NCBI RefSeq assembly: GCF_036370855.1
Contig: NC_088111.1
Coordinates: 17,209,501 to 17,273,500, forward strand
Reading direction: 5' to 3'
From: Dromaius novaehollandiae
Taxonomy: Eukaryota; Chordata; Aves; Casuariiformes; Dromaiidae
DNA length: 64,000 nucleotides
The notes below the pieces were generated by a model that was not told the DNA's origin, searched no databases, and worked only from the letters and a program-made list of their open reading frames with translations. This document shows positions 27,301 through 40,800 of this stretch, in pieces. Position 1 is the stretch's first letter. Every line of letters starts with the position of its first letter. The position numbers were made by a program, and so were the translations under genes.

Positions 27301-30300
27301 ATAGTAATGGTATGGCACAAAGAAGCTGGTTGACTTGTTTCTGACACCGTAAGCCTCAGGGCGTAATGACTACACCCTTTCCCCACTGGCTAACTGCTAC
27401 TCTTGTCAGTACTGTTCTGCAACAGTTGAGCTTTAATCCAGCAGAAGACTTCAGAGATACTTTAAGACAGGTATTAAGATCAAAACCATTACACCATGCA
27501 GTCTGACCTCCTCTGTTCTGTAGACTATTAAATTTCAGCTACCCCACTGTCAAGCCAATAACTTTAATTAGTGCACTTAGCTCCATGATGGGAATCATTT
27601 TACCTAACTTTAGATGATTACAGTGCAGATGTCTACATCTCATTATCTAAACTCTGTTTATAACCAGTGGAGAAGAACAAACACTTTTGGGGAAAGATTC
27701 AGCTGACTTATTTTAAGTATCTACCTCACAAGTAAATGGATTGTGCTCTAGAAGTCTGTTTCTCTTCCCTGACTATGAAATGAACTGGACAACCAGTTCA
27801 GATGGAGACAACCATGCTGCAGATGTCTAAAGTTGGGTGGAACATGTCTCACCCCAGGGAGGGAAATGCTTTCTACCATATGCAGAAGCAGGAGACTGAA
27901 GTTCCTTCCTTTCTTCAGGCCCAGACAGTGGGAGAGAAGTGATTAAGAGAAGCACATCTAGATGATCCTGTTGGCTACTGCTTCTAACCCCCGTTCTTTC
28001 CCCACAAAACATAAAGTATCTTTGCTGAGCAAGCTTTGAAGAAACTTTCTCAACCCAGCCCTGTAAACCAGTTTGACATTAGGCAAATTAGCAAGACATC
28101 AGCTGAAAAAGAGGTACTATGTTACTGACCAACTATCTGCTTTTGTTTTAAAGTGATTTGAGATCTGATTTCTCTGTAGGGTTACTTGGCTTCATCCCAG
28201 CATACTTCTCTTTTTAATCCCCATGCAAGATGTCTGATCTGGAACATCCAAACTTTTTCTTGTGGAAGTCAATTCAGGGCAGTTTAAGGAGGTATATTAG
28301 AAGCATAGCATAATTTTGACTAAGAGAATATTTGGATCACTATCAGGGGTGCACAGGAGCTGGATCTGGGGGCCATATAGTGTCATACTCACATGATGTG
28401 GGAACAGGCGCTTAAGCTTGTTTATAAGCCTTATCTTTGGGTGTCTGCATACTGTATCTCACATAAGTCTTCCAGTTGCTCCAGAAAATGTTAATTTTAT
28501 ACATATTTCAGTAACTGATTCTTATGCTTAGAATTGCATCTTCATTACTTTTATGTTCTGATTTCATAATTCAAATTAGAGTCCTAATAAATACTTATTT
28601 TACTCCATTAACCTTTAGGACAGTCTTGGAATTAGGAAGTGGGATCGGCTTCACTGGAATTGCAATCTCTAAAACCTGTAACCCCAAGGCATATATATTT
28701 AGTGATTACCACCATTGTGTTCTCAAACAGCTGACAGAAAACATTTGTTTGAATGGCTTTGTTTTGGAGCCTGAAACTACTAATCATATTGAAACGCAGT
28801 CCCAAGGCCAGAATGTGGAAGTGATGAATTACCAAAAACCAAAACTAACTGTTGCAGAACTTGACTGGGCCTCAGTTACAGAAAAACAACTGCTGGATCT
28901 TCAACCTGATGTCATCATTGCAGCAGGTACCATACACTTCTGACTGTGCTTCCCTGTGTGATATCATGCAGCAATAAGTAAATTAACAGGGACAAAATGC
29001 GAAAATATTTATGTGGAGGACTCAGTCATTTCAGTTATCGTATCTGAAAGTGTATGACAGATGTACTTCCAAATCATTTCACCATTCTTTTTCAGATATT
29101 CAACAGCTGTTTACATATCATTGAAAATCAAATTTTGTCCTCTTATTTTTCTTAATTGTGAAACAGAAGATGATAAGAGCTTATCAGTTAGAACTGGCAA
29201 ACTTTGCAGTCTCATAAGGAATAATGCATATTAAGAAAATGTTACTTTTTTGGAACTTACATACAAATCTTCAGGGACTTCATAAACAATTGAAGATGTT
29301 AAATCTAGCAGTAGTAAAATTTCAGAGCTGCAGTTACAGGCTTCCCTGATTTGGGGCTTTGCAAAGCAAAAATTGTCTAAGAATTCAGGTGAAGTAATAA
29401 AAAAACATTGTCTTTGTCATCAAAGGCATAACATTAGATAGATTGTGAATTCTATAAAATGAAGTCGCTGCATGTTATCTAATCCCAACCATACTGCTCA
29501 CAGAATGCACAAAACAGCATAACTTAGATTCATAAAGTCATGGTAATTCAAAACTGAGGGTGAATTACATATTTATCACTTTCCATTACTAGCTACTGCA
29601 GCACAGACTTTTGTTATGTTTCATCAAAAGTAACTGGTACGTCTGTCACTGGTACATGCATATGCCTTGACTTTTCTATGTCATGAACAACCACCTCTCG
29701 AATATCAGTTCATAACACAAGACTGACAGACTTCAGATTCACACTGCTAAACAGTAAGGCTGATATTTTGTACTCCTTAATGGTCAGTTTTACATACTTT
29801 CATAAGTATTCCTACTGTTAACAAATTGTTCAAGATAGAAGCTGCTGCAGTTCAAATCAAGTGTTTTGTGATTAGCCACTGAAATACACGTCTAATAATT
29901 CAGTTTCATCCTGCTAAGGACAGTCATAAATGAGAGTACCAATGCTCAACTTTTTTGCTTGAGACGCTGCATGAACTAAACACAGTATTTGAAAATCCAT
30001 TTGCAAAATGGAGTGCCAGTTTTTCCTGGGTTTGCACTGATACTACAGATGAGGGCAACTTGGCACAGCACATACAATGGGATATGTTTTCTAAAGGCTG
30101 TTCTGGAAAACTTTTAACTCCTCAATTAAAAAAAAAATTCTGCTTTAAGGTAAATATTTTATATTTTCATTTTGTAGTTTTCATTCTGCTTTTTGCCTTT
30201 TTCTCAATAAATACCATATACTTTTCTTTTTGTGCAGATGTGGTATATGATCCAGAGATAACTTTAGCCCTTATTGGTATGCTACAAAAACTCTCCACTT

Positions 30301-31176
30301 TCAGAGCAGATGGAAAACCTCCTGAGGTCTACATTGCTTTTACAGTTCGTAATCCCGACACGTATCATCAGTTCAAGGCTGAACTTGGTAGGTGCCTTCT
30401 CATTAAGTGTATCAATAGTTTTGGCCTCCTTCCCAGTTACTTAATCTGTAATAGAGATGAACAGGAGCATTTTTTTAGCGATGGCTATTTTCTGATAGAT
30501 TCTTATCCTATAGCTAGATCCAGCAGAGGTCAGCTAAAGAGCCATGACCTTCCACATGGATTGGATCAGATTGGATCGCAGCTTTTTGCTACATCCTGCC
30601 TATTGTAACTCACATTTATCATAGTGCCAGCTTGTGATGAATTGCAGGCTTGGCGGTAATAAGAAAGATCATTACAGTTAAGATTAAAGGAGGAAAAACA
30701 TCTGTGCTGCACTGTTGTAGTGATAACATTCCAGATGCAGCCTAAAACTTTTACCTTGACTAATTGTTCTTTGAGGATTAAAAAACTAGAGATGAAATAA
30801 AATAAGGAGGAATGTTGGACTTTGCTTCACATACTCTTCAGAAGCCTGTCTTCTGCAGCCTACTGGCTGTACAGCTAGCCTTCAGCAATTGGTTAATAAA
30901 ATTGTCGACCACATAGCACAAGCATATCTCTTAATTTTTAAAAATACATACTCATAAGCATTTGCCTGTAGCTTGAACAGCATCCTAAAAGATCTCTTCT
31001 TACAGAACTTGGCGCACAACTTTTGTTCTTCATTTTGTTAAGCAGAAATGTAATTCCTAGTGTTTCTTTTCACAGATAAAATTGGGATTGCATGGCAGAT
31101 TATTCCAGCCCACAGGAACAGTATTTTCCTCTATGATCTGCATTCAAACGTAACTATTCTACAACTATTGATATAG
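24094..31176 (+). CDS. EEF2KMT: EEF2KMT: eEF2-lysine methyltransferase (FAM86 family)
   Basis: Eight exons: 24094-24177, 25438-25500, 26189-26269, 26536-26637, 26832-26965, 28619-28926, 30238-30387 and 31076-31176. They join in phase to 340 codons plus TAG, close to the human protein (330 aa, also 8 exons). All introns are GT-AG. The product is a cytosolic class I SAM-dependent methyltransferase that trimethylates a lysine (Lys525 in human) of elongation factor 2. Residues 11-28 carry the FAM86 N-terminal motif (FQRRFLAARPLRSFPWP). Residues 111-155 hold GESVTLSENVAIISRGTTGL then VTWDAALHLAEWAIEN. Motif I (SAM binding) is LELGSGIGFTG from residue 158. The post-II motif is AADVVYDP at 256-263, split across the exon 6/7 junction. 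The C-terminal beta strands include EVYIAFTVRNPDTY. Everything expected appears intact. It is transcribed toward ALG1. Human carries many FAM86 copies and pseudogenes; here I see one. Confidence 0.95.
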
Positions 31177-31558
31177 ATTTGGTAAATCCAATACAATTAG
31201 AATTTTTGGACCAACAGGAGCTATTTCATACATACAAGATTATCTTGAATTCCAGAAACAAATGAGAGGCATTAGAGATAGAACTGTAGGCACATACTGT
31301 TGTCAAAGCACGTTACATTTCCTTCTGTAATTGTCATCATGCATGGGAGCAAGCAGCTGCCCCTTGGAAGAATCTGTAGGCTTCGAGTTGTAGGGAAAAA
31401 AAGCCCTAATCATACTGCACTTTGATTCTGTATGCAAGCAACAGAACTGAACTGTATAGTTTCAACTCTGCTTTGATTTGTAAATAATGGAGGCACATCT
31501 GCAACATCACAGGATTAATATCTCACACTGAGAAGGGAGCAGAACAATGTTTCATAGT

Positions 31559-31564
31559 AATAAA
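31559..31564 (+). terminator. Candidate poly(A) signal, EEF2KMT (proximal)
   Basis: AATAAA 383 bases after the EEF2KMT stop codon. A second AATAAA follows at 31658. Either could end the transcript. Confidence 0.5.
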
Positions 31565-31657
31565 TAGTTTTTAATATTGAAAACATTTGTAGATGGTCGT
31601 AAACTTTTTTATACGTGTTTGTATGTATTTGTATGCTTGCAATGTGAGTTATCTTAG

Positions 31658-31663
31658 AATAAA
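31658..31663 (+). terminator. Candidate poly(A) signal, EEF2KMT (distal)
   Basis: AATAAA about 480 bases after the stop codon, followed by T/G-containing sequence. It is an alternative to the site at 31559. Confidence 0.5.
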
Positions 31664-34600
31664 ATGAATAATACCTACAATGCACACAGTAGATAGCGTC
31701 ACAAATTTATATGATGCTATAAAAGAAGGAAATTGATTCTGCTGTAAATTAGATGCATCTTTACTCTGCAGTGATGACAAAAATCAGAATTTGATTTACA
31801 TTTCTCTCACATAAGACCTGACACAACTAGCTATCAGGAAGCCATCCTCTCAGACTGGCCAGAAAATGCATACTCCACATACTCCACTTGTCTAAGTGAA
31901 CTGCAAGGAGGAAAAAATTATCTCACCTTTTCTGAAACTTCTGATAATCCATTAATCACTTTCCTGTTTGACAGTATTAGTCTTGAAGCAGATAACCAAA
32001 TGTGTTGCTCTTTCTCCTGACTTCCAGTTCTGTCCCTTGTTTTAAAAGCTACTTAAGAGAAAACAAATACTTGGTATCCTTCTTCCATAGCAGTGGAGAG
32101 GAAGTAGGTAGATGATAGATAACTTGAAACTTGAAGAGCCATCTTATTCTTCAAGTTGAAGAATATGAGTGTTAGTATAAATCAGATATACAGAAGTAAA
32201 CCCATTACATCTTTTTGTTTTAGCCACCTCTCCCCAAAAAGGAAGAATTCAAAGGTGCTATTTATAAAATGCACGCATGCTCACAGCCCAGATAGGAGCT
32301 CCTTTATCTTGCTTGGCACAAAATTCTTCATGTCGCCCAAAAGTTATATAAAGCTTTTTTCTTGATCTTCATCTTCTGATGGCTTTTTGATCTAAAAAAA
32401 ATATTATTGTAGAAAAATGAAAACTCTTTAGAGAGTTCAGCATGATCATTCACATTAGAGAATTTATCTCCCTGTGCATGTCATTGGCTAAAGGGGACTT
32501 GACATACTATTGGACAGGGTTTTGTTGGAAAACAGTGAAAAATCAGTGGTAAATCTTTATGGCTCATTCTCCAATCAGTAAAATAATGAAACTGCCACTC
32601 TCCTGCAGTAAACAACTTGGCCTCATATTTTCATGTTCCCACTAGTGGAACCAAATCTCTCTCAACTATCACTTTTAACAAAAGAATGTGTCTACTGTAA
32701 ACACTGTGCTGAAAGAGAAAGGGAAGACTACCAAATGGCTGTCTGGTTTGACAAAAGCAGATACTAAATGATAACCAGGTAAGCTGGTTTAAAAACACTG
32801 GTGAAGAATTCATTGTAATGATCCACCACCACTGAACTAGGAATTCTGAAGGGAGGGCCTGATAAGCCATCTACCATTTTTCTTTAATTTTATAAGCAAG
32901 ACGAGCTTTATAGTGAGCTCTTCTCAATTGTACAACTTATCTAGATGACTTTCCCTAAGCCGGGACTAAGCGAGTAGGACAGCTGTTTAGACTGCCCAGC
33001 TAGTGCTGAGTATTTTTCATATACATCTCTGTATTAATGAAGTACTTTCCTATGCTGGTACAAGGAATTAAAAATACTCTCATTTTTGCAACATATCTGA
33101 TATGCCAGAATTCAGAACAACAGAGACTTTTTTTTACACCCACATTTAAGCTGTGAGGAAAAAATACTACATCCATTCACTGTAGTATGGAAAAATGACT
33201 CAAACATCTTTGCAAGGGTTTTTCCCTATTTCAGCTAAATCAGAGGTTCATTATTAAGGTACAAACCTCTTCAAAAGTACAGCTCTTTATTCCTGAAGCC
33301 CCTATTTAAGTTGGTTTTCAAGTTCTCAAATTGTTCCATCATCATTTTAGTGTTCTACGATGATGATCACAGAGTACTTACTACGGGAAGTCACCAAGTG
33401 AATGTTTATATTGAACAATATTTTGTACTGCCCTAGCTCTTGACAGAGAATACCAAGGTCAATAATTGAGGCGTTTCCAGTTAAGAACCAGAGGACACAC
33501 AGCACCTCCTGTAAGACTCAGTAATATTTAATTCCAGTAAGAAAAAAAAATTTTCAGGCACACTGCAAAAGCACAGTTTGTAGAAAGCCAGCAGAAACTG
33601 TCATTCTCCAATAAATATAGCTGAGAATGGCAAAATAAGCAGTAGCAAAAGTACAGCTCCAAGACAGACAAGGTTTTGGGCAACTGGCCCAGTTTGCTGA
33701 AACAGCCATTAATCAAGTAACAGAAATGAACAGAACTATTTTTTAACTGTCAGGGAAGACTATTTGTTAGGCCAGTGGAACTAGAAAATGAATAAAGCTA
33801 AACCATCATCCTATCTTTACTTGTCCAAGCAGCAACCATATGATAAAACCAAGCACATTTACTCCTTAAATGACTGACATCTATTTTATAAAGAATCATA
33901 AAGATGATGAAGTAAGCAGCCCGTAAGTACTGGGTCTGCATGTGAATATTAACTATATTAAAAACAAGGCTATACCTGAATGAGCATTCGGAAAGTGAAC
34001 TGCCTTTTTATTGGATTATACATACTTTAATAATCTTTTCTCCTCTTCATCTGTTCAAATAGGAATAATTTTATGTTCTTTCTCAAGGTAAATGGGCACA
34101 TTTACTTCAGTGTACAAGGACAACACTCATCAGAAGTTTTCCTCTCACTGTTCAGTAAAACTGTTATGTACCAATGTGCTTCCATACTCTTGCACACACT
34201 GTAAAAGGGAAAAGAACTTTGAAGCTAAATGGTTCTCCTTCATAAAAATATACAAGAGGATATTCAGTATTTGTCTAGGGAAGACTAGCCAAAAATATGA
34301 ACTGTTACAAAAAAAAAAAAAATACCCACAGTATCCTCAGTTCAAATAAAAAGCATCTCCCACTTAAAGGGAAAAGAAATCTCAAATCACCTAAAGCGCT
34401 TACTTCACAGGAAGAAGTTATAAGTAACAAATACTGTATGTACAGTAGGTATGACTGGTATACTTCATACACACATTCAGTATCTACACCACAGAGTAAC
34501 CTTTAAGCAACACAAGTAACAGATTTTGCATGTATGAGTTCCCAGAGTAGTTGAACCCTCTCCCACTTTCTAAAGGTTAATTCCAGGTGATAAGAAAAGG

Positions 34601-34808
34601 TAGTCCAGATGGCAAGGCTCAAGCTCTTTAGGGCAGGAACCCTGTCATTCCTCAATACTTAAACAGTCAGCACACAACCACCTCAACTGCAACTTCGGCA
34701 CTACTCTTACTTGCACATGAGACTCAAATTGTGAAGAGTGAGGCATGTTTAAACACTTGTCCCAAGGTAAAATGATTAAAAACTGCAACAAAATCAAAAC
34801 ATAAAATG

Positions 34809-34814
34809 TTTATT
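34809..34814 (-). terminator. Candidate poly(A) signal, ALG1
   Basis: Plus-strand TTTATT reads AATAAA on the minus strand, 73 bases beyond the ALG1 stop codon. Its use would give a very short 3' UTR; other signals farther on cannot be excluded. Confidence 0.45.
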
Positions 34815-34886
34815 CACCATTTATCACATCTATGCAAATCCGGGAATGTATTAGCTTTTTTTCCACACACCTTCCCCCGCAAAAAG

Positions 34887-37800
34887 TCATTCATTCTGCT
34901 TAAACAAAGGAAGAACAGTCTGGTCCCAACTCTCATCCCAGCGCAGCTGCTTGGATGCCCGAAGATTTCTTCTGAAATTGTGAAGTTTGCCTTCCAGTGT
35001 AGGAAATTCTAAGAAGAGCATCTGTAAATTGTTTATTAAAAAAAAAAGAGAGAGAGAGAAAGAGAGAGAAAAAAAAATACCATCATTATTACATTTTAGG
35101 CTCATTCTAGCCTTCCCAATTTTTACCCTAAACTACAGTGTTACATAAAAAGGAAGCTCTTTGGTCTGACCCTCTAAATAACATAAGATGACAACATTTA
35201 AAATCTTACTGACAGCTTCAGATTCATACACAAATAGAAATATGGCTAATAAGATTTGCCAGGCAAAAGAATATCCTCTGAGACCGCAAAATACATAGAT
35301 GATAGTCAGATATGAAAAGGCAGCTCACATGGTAACACCTTTCTAATTATAGCCAACAAGAAAGAAAAAGAATCGGTCAAGCCTTTACCTTCAGCTGTTC
35401 TGCAAGTTCATTTGAATCCCTAAATATCAGACCATTTTCATTGTGTTTCACGAGTTCATGTAAACTGTGAAAAAAGTCACAGAAGAAAACATGAGAGAAA
35501 AAGCAGCAAATGGGATATGCATATTTAAAGTTACACAGCACTACCTGCAGAGACTGTGCTATGATATCTGTAACATTAAGATCCTGGATATGCATGTACG
35601 AGCTTCATTCCTGGCAAAATGGGATAAAGAAGCCAGATAAATTTAACGATTGTTTCCCCTCCTATGTGTCAGCTTATCCAGGTCTACCACTACAGTAAAG
35701 TGCCCTCCCTCTGTCTTTGTGCCATTCATTTGGACATACGTTACAAGTTAGGGCAATGATCCTTGTGTTAAAATTAACCCACAAGGCAAATCTGTCCATG
35801 ATCTAGTTCATGGGATTTTCATAAAATTCTGCCAGCACAGGAGAAGAAGGAAGAACAGTGGCAAAGGGAAGAAAGCAATGACTGAGGAAACCATGTTAGG
35901 TGCATCAAACATATTTACAAGGTTGAACTTGCCCTTCAGAAGAGGCTCGACTGAACTGTGCTACCACAAATGATTTTAAGATTTTTTTTTCTGGTAAGTA
36001 GTTTTAAGTGATACAATCTTCTGTTCTAAAATCACTTGAAAAAATTATTCAGTAGTTACAGTGTTATCAAGACATCACAGCACAAAGAATGTATTTTCTT
36101 TATAAAAGCCATTGTTTTCCCAAAGAACTGTAAATTGTATAGCTAACTATACATACACTCATCCTTTCATAGGACACAGACATGTCTATGTGGAAGGAAG
36201 CATTTTTTAATTAAGTATCCAGAAACAAATCCAGATCCACCTGGGATTACAGGGCAGTTATTCTTTATGGCAACTGGCTGCATTAAGTACTCTCAATTTT
36301 GCTGAATCTACTGTTAATCTTTTAACAGACCTGAAAGAAAACAATCTTGATGTCTACCATTTATCTTACTGAATCAAAAAAATAGAAGTTACTATGGCAT
36401 AATACTGGAATCACATTTGATATATGGAGAAGCTGCTGAACTGTTGCTTTGTAAAAGAGAGTATTGGGTTTTTTTAATCATCAACTTAAATTATATCAGA
36501 ATAAGCAAGCTCTTACCATTCAAAGTGTATTGCACATACAGGTAAACAACAGCCAAACATATCTACCACCTTCATAGGTAAATCCAAACCACTGGATGAT
36601 TTATGGAGACACACACCCAAATCTGCTGAGCCTGAAAAGCAAACAAAATCAACAACAGCCTAAATTGTCTGAAAGCAACTCTTCTAATCTTATTGTAAAC
36701 TTTTTTTTTCTACGGGTGACATGAGCTAAACATAAGCCACTTTTCAACACCATCCGGACTGACCCAATTTCAGGCACTAAAAAAAAAAAATACTATACAA
36801 CATATTTTGTTACTAAAATTAGCCAAGTTTTAGAAACATACTAGACAAGCTGATAGTAAATTAAAGAGAATTTTAAAACCTCACATATCTTAAGCAGCCT
36901 TTCTGCCCCTTAATCTCCTAAGAATGAGTAAGTGTACAGAAAAACTCTATCAGAATGCAGGCAAGATGTGCTTCATGGCTTACGAGCAACCTCTTCCAAT
37001 TCAAGTGATTTCAAAACACAGAAATTACATTATCATTTTACAGACGCTATATTATTCAGAAATTACAAATTACCTACTTTTTAAAGCCACATAAATGAGC
37101 AATCTCTAAGCCTCCAAAAAGTAGATCAAGTTGAATTTGTATTTTACTATGGTATTAGGCTTACTGACACTTTATGCTATTACAAGGAACATGCTGAAGG
37201 AACACTGTTCCAAAGACATGTTAATTTAGAATTTCAACTACTTTTTGTTGCTCAGCCAAAAACTTTATCCCCAAGGTCAGTTCAGTAAAGCAAATCATAA
37301 ACTGGAACATATATATAGGCACATTGTATTTCAGCATACCTATACAAATGGAGGGCTGCAAAGACCAGATTAAAATACAATGCAGATACTGTGTCTGCTT
37401 CTCAAAATAGCTAGAAAAGACTGTATAGTTACAGAAGCTCAGCAGTTTTGCTGGCATGAGGAAAAAACACAAGCACTATACATCTCTACTGTCATTAATG
37501 AGCAATTTCACTCACCTACTGTATTCACCTGTGCAAAATTTGGATCGGCTATCTGCAACTTTGCTAATTTGTTTTCATACATTCTCATGTCTACTTAGTA
37601 ATCCACTATTTACCAAGCAAAAGGGGGTAATCCTCAGCTTCAAGCCATGGTGTACAGATCTGGATGTGTTTGAAGTACAATTTATCAATCAGTTGGTTGT
37701 AGTACTCTTTTAGGGGTCCTTTGCCTTTTTAAAATAGAAAAAAATATATCAGTGATTTTATTGGGATGACTGAACATAAGGTGCAGTCTGTGCATCATAG

Positions 37801-40800
37801 TGTACAGTTGACAAAATCCTGTTGTCTCAGGCAAGTCAAAAAAGATACCCCCATGATCTCCCAAGAGACTATGTTCCCTTGAAAGCAACGTGAATCTAGA
37901 CTTCATCTCTTGAACAGTAATTAGAAGAGCTTGCCATTGATATCTTCCAGTCTTGTCCTACTTTTTGCCTACAGCTATAAGATTACAAAGTAACTAATGA
38001 CAAATTTCATCAGCATGATAGCCCTTTAAAAAAAAAATCACACTATTAATGAGAAAGTTAACCAAACAGCATCCATTCTATCTGCACCACTTTTTTTCAA
38101 AACTTGCTTGATGAGTATATCTCCTTTTCCAGAACTAAATAAAAACCTTTCTGCTGAACAGACCAAACATCAGAATTTTACATATCTTTTGCTGCGCTAT
38201 CTCAATGTTCAAAATGTTAAGATTAAAGTATGTGGAAACTGAAGTAGTACTAGATGGATGAGCTGAGAAATTCTCCTGTTTACAAATATGGCATGGTTAC
38301 TTTGCTTCAACAGTCCAAATAATTTATTACTTTTATTTATAATCAGACATAAAGACAACAGTCCCTCCTATCTCTTCACCATCAGTAGAAGAGTTAGCAT
38401 AGTGTGATGGTCTTTTGTATTAGCACTGAAAGAGAATTCTAAGACAAAGAAGCTATTACCTGTTATCACACATACTAAAGATGGAAGCTTGACTCCCTCA
38501 TTGATACACCTTTCATAATCTGGAGGAGATAAAAAAAAGTTTTGAGTTGATAAATATATGGACACCTGTCTGATCCCGGAATGATCACAGTTTACAAATC
38601 ATTACTTCCTACTTCAAGCAATTTCTTTAAAAACATATACATATACATATATAGTAAGAGTTGTAAATTTAGCAAACAAACTTCTATAAAAATAAACTAT
38701 GGTATGTTTGAAATGCACTGTTCATAAATCATTTGTTCAGCTATCCCAGTTCAGTGGTTTCAATGTACTTAGAAACTGTAGCCGCAAAGTCTACCAAATA
38801 GATCAACATATATTTCCATCTTATTTTCAAATGCTTATGGAGAGTACATATAATGGCTTAGAAAGTAAAATTGCAATTTGCAAGCTAGTTAGAAATATAA
38901 ACTCCCTCCCCCCAAACAACTGCTTTGATTGAATCCAGATGTTGCACTTCTCTATTTTAATACCTACACTTAAACCACTGGCACTTTTTCAAATACATTT
39001 GTATTTTCACTTGAATTTAGAGGCATTGTTGTTTACAGAAAGTCTTCATAACTGTTCAGAATACAGCCATATCCATTTGAATAGCAGAACTGAACTCCTT
39101 AAAACCTACCTTCTAAAGCTTTTAAAAGGACAGAAAAATCTTCATCCTCTGAAAGAGAGGGCTTTATTAGTGACATTCATATTACTATTATTTGTAATAA
39201 CCTATTGTCTTTAAATTATAATCTTTAGGTAACAGTGAGAAAATCATGATTATTAAGCATCCTACTGAAAATCTTCTATAACTATTATTTTCATAAATAC
39301 AATCCTATACCATGCCAATAAGAGCAGGAAACAAGCATTGTGTAACTCTTCAGACAAACAAACCACAAATAGCGCACATTCCCAAAAGACAGACCGTATC
39401 AAGTTAATTCTCTAACTTTAGAAACTAGAAATTTTTAAGTGCAGAAATTGTCCTGTGAATTCAAAGGTATCAACAATTCTGCCCATGGTTACTAGCAATA
39501 GATTTTTCCCCCCGTTCCTCTTTTTTCATACAGACAGGAAAAAAAAGTGAGAAAATATATGTAACATGCATAATCGTAAATAAGAGAGTAAAAATTATAA
39601 TTTCTTAGGGTCATTTTACAGCACCATAAAAGATCATATGTCTACAGTGAAAGTTAAAAAAAGAAGTAGAAAATTTCAGCATCTCATCTGTAGCTCTATA
39701 ATAAAAAAAATACATATTTTTTAATTACTCACTGTTAGCCACTGAGGTATATTCTATACAACTGATCTTCAAATTTTTCCAACCAAAGCAAAGAAAAATG
39801 CAACTTTGCCGCTAATAATGCCAGTTTAGCATGACAAGCATCACATGTGGGGAAGCAGAAAACAGCCCTAGTTTTCTTTTTTGTTAAACGGTGGTTAAAT
39901 ATTAAAAACAAATGATTTATTTCCAAACCTGTCCAGCTTGTGCTGCTGATTAGAAGAGCTGGCCGTCCTCTGGTTTTTATCACACATCCATTTTTATGAT
40001 CCATTTCTGTAAAGGCAGACCTCTCAGCACTCGAATTGACAGACTCTGTGCTATGTAAACAGAATTTTCTAAATATGGACTACACAAACAGCCAATAAAC
40101 ACAGAAGCAAATACTGCGCTTAACTGGCAAGAATTTCCAAATGCTTTGTTTCAGATTTGTTGCTCAAATTCTCTGAAAACATATTTATTGAAGTACTGAT
40201 CTGCAAAGAGATACCTGATCATAAGAGAGATCATTTTTCATTTTTAGTACTGCTACCAAGAGCCTCGTAACACTACTTCTACAGGCATGATTCCATCCTC
40301 TAACAAACTATTTTCCTTAACAAGTTGATAAAACAATCAGCCTGTCTTTCCATCTCTGTCTTAAACATGTATTAGAAGATGGTGGCCCACAGTACATTTA
40401 TGCATTCTGTGCCGTAAATTTTCAAAAAGAAACTGCCATATGCTATGGCTTTCTCCTCCTTTCAAGGCACTGGTTTGGTAAAGTAACGTCAAGTTAAGAT
40501 ATCTACTAAGCTTATAGTAGGTAGCCAGAGAGGAAAGCTTAACACTTGCACAAAGACCGTGAAAACTCTCCGCAGTAAATGAAAGGAAGGGATATTATCA
40601 ACGTAGCATCCAATAAGTGCCATCTAGATCAGCAGGAAACACAGCTGCTGCCTTTCACCCTTTAAATGTTCTATTACAGATTCCCTCAGTACTTAGGCCA
40701 TTTTTTCAAAAAAAATATTTGTCTTATTTTATACATTAAGAATTGTGTGTTGCCATTTACTAATTTCACTTATTCTGGCCTCTCTCAATGACAACTAAGG

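Larger units (their letters stand above)
31177..34886. other. 3'-3' intergenic region, EEF2KMT / ALG1
   Basis: The convergent interval between the two stop codons. It should contain both 3' UTRs. AT-rich, with no coding exon or recognised repeat. TTTATT (AATAAA on the minus strand) at 34809 serves ALG1, and the EEF2KMT signals are at 31559 and 31658. Confidence 0.6.

Noticed and set aside
29955-30608. 217-codon open frame over EEF2KMT exon 7
   Set aside because: Only the part from 30238 to 30387 is coding. The rest is intron that happens to stay open; the TGTGCAG acceptor at 30237 and the donor at 30388 fit family length and phase.
39735-40004. Minus-strand frame in ALG1 intron 7 reading ...[16 protein letters not shown], resembling the ALEKFE region of human ALG1
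   Set aside because: The true exon 8 (39110-39148, [12 protein letters not shown]) joins exons 7 and 9 in phase. The lookalike runs into a stop and has no fitting splice sites, so it is probably chance, or at most a decayed exon copy.
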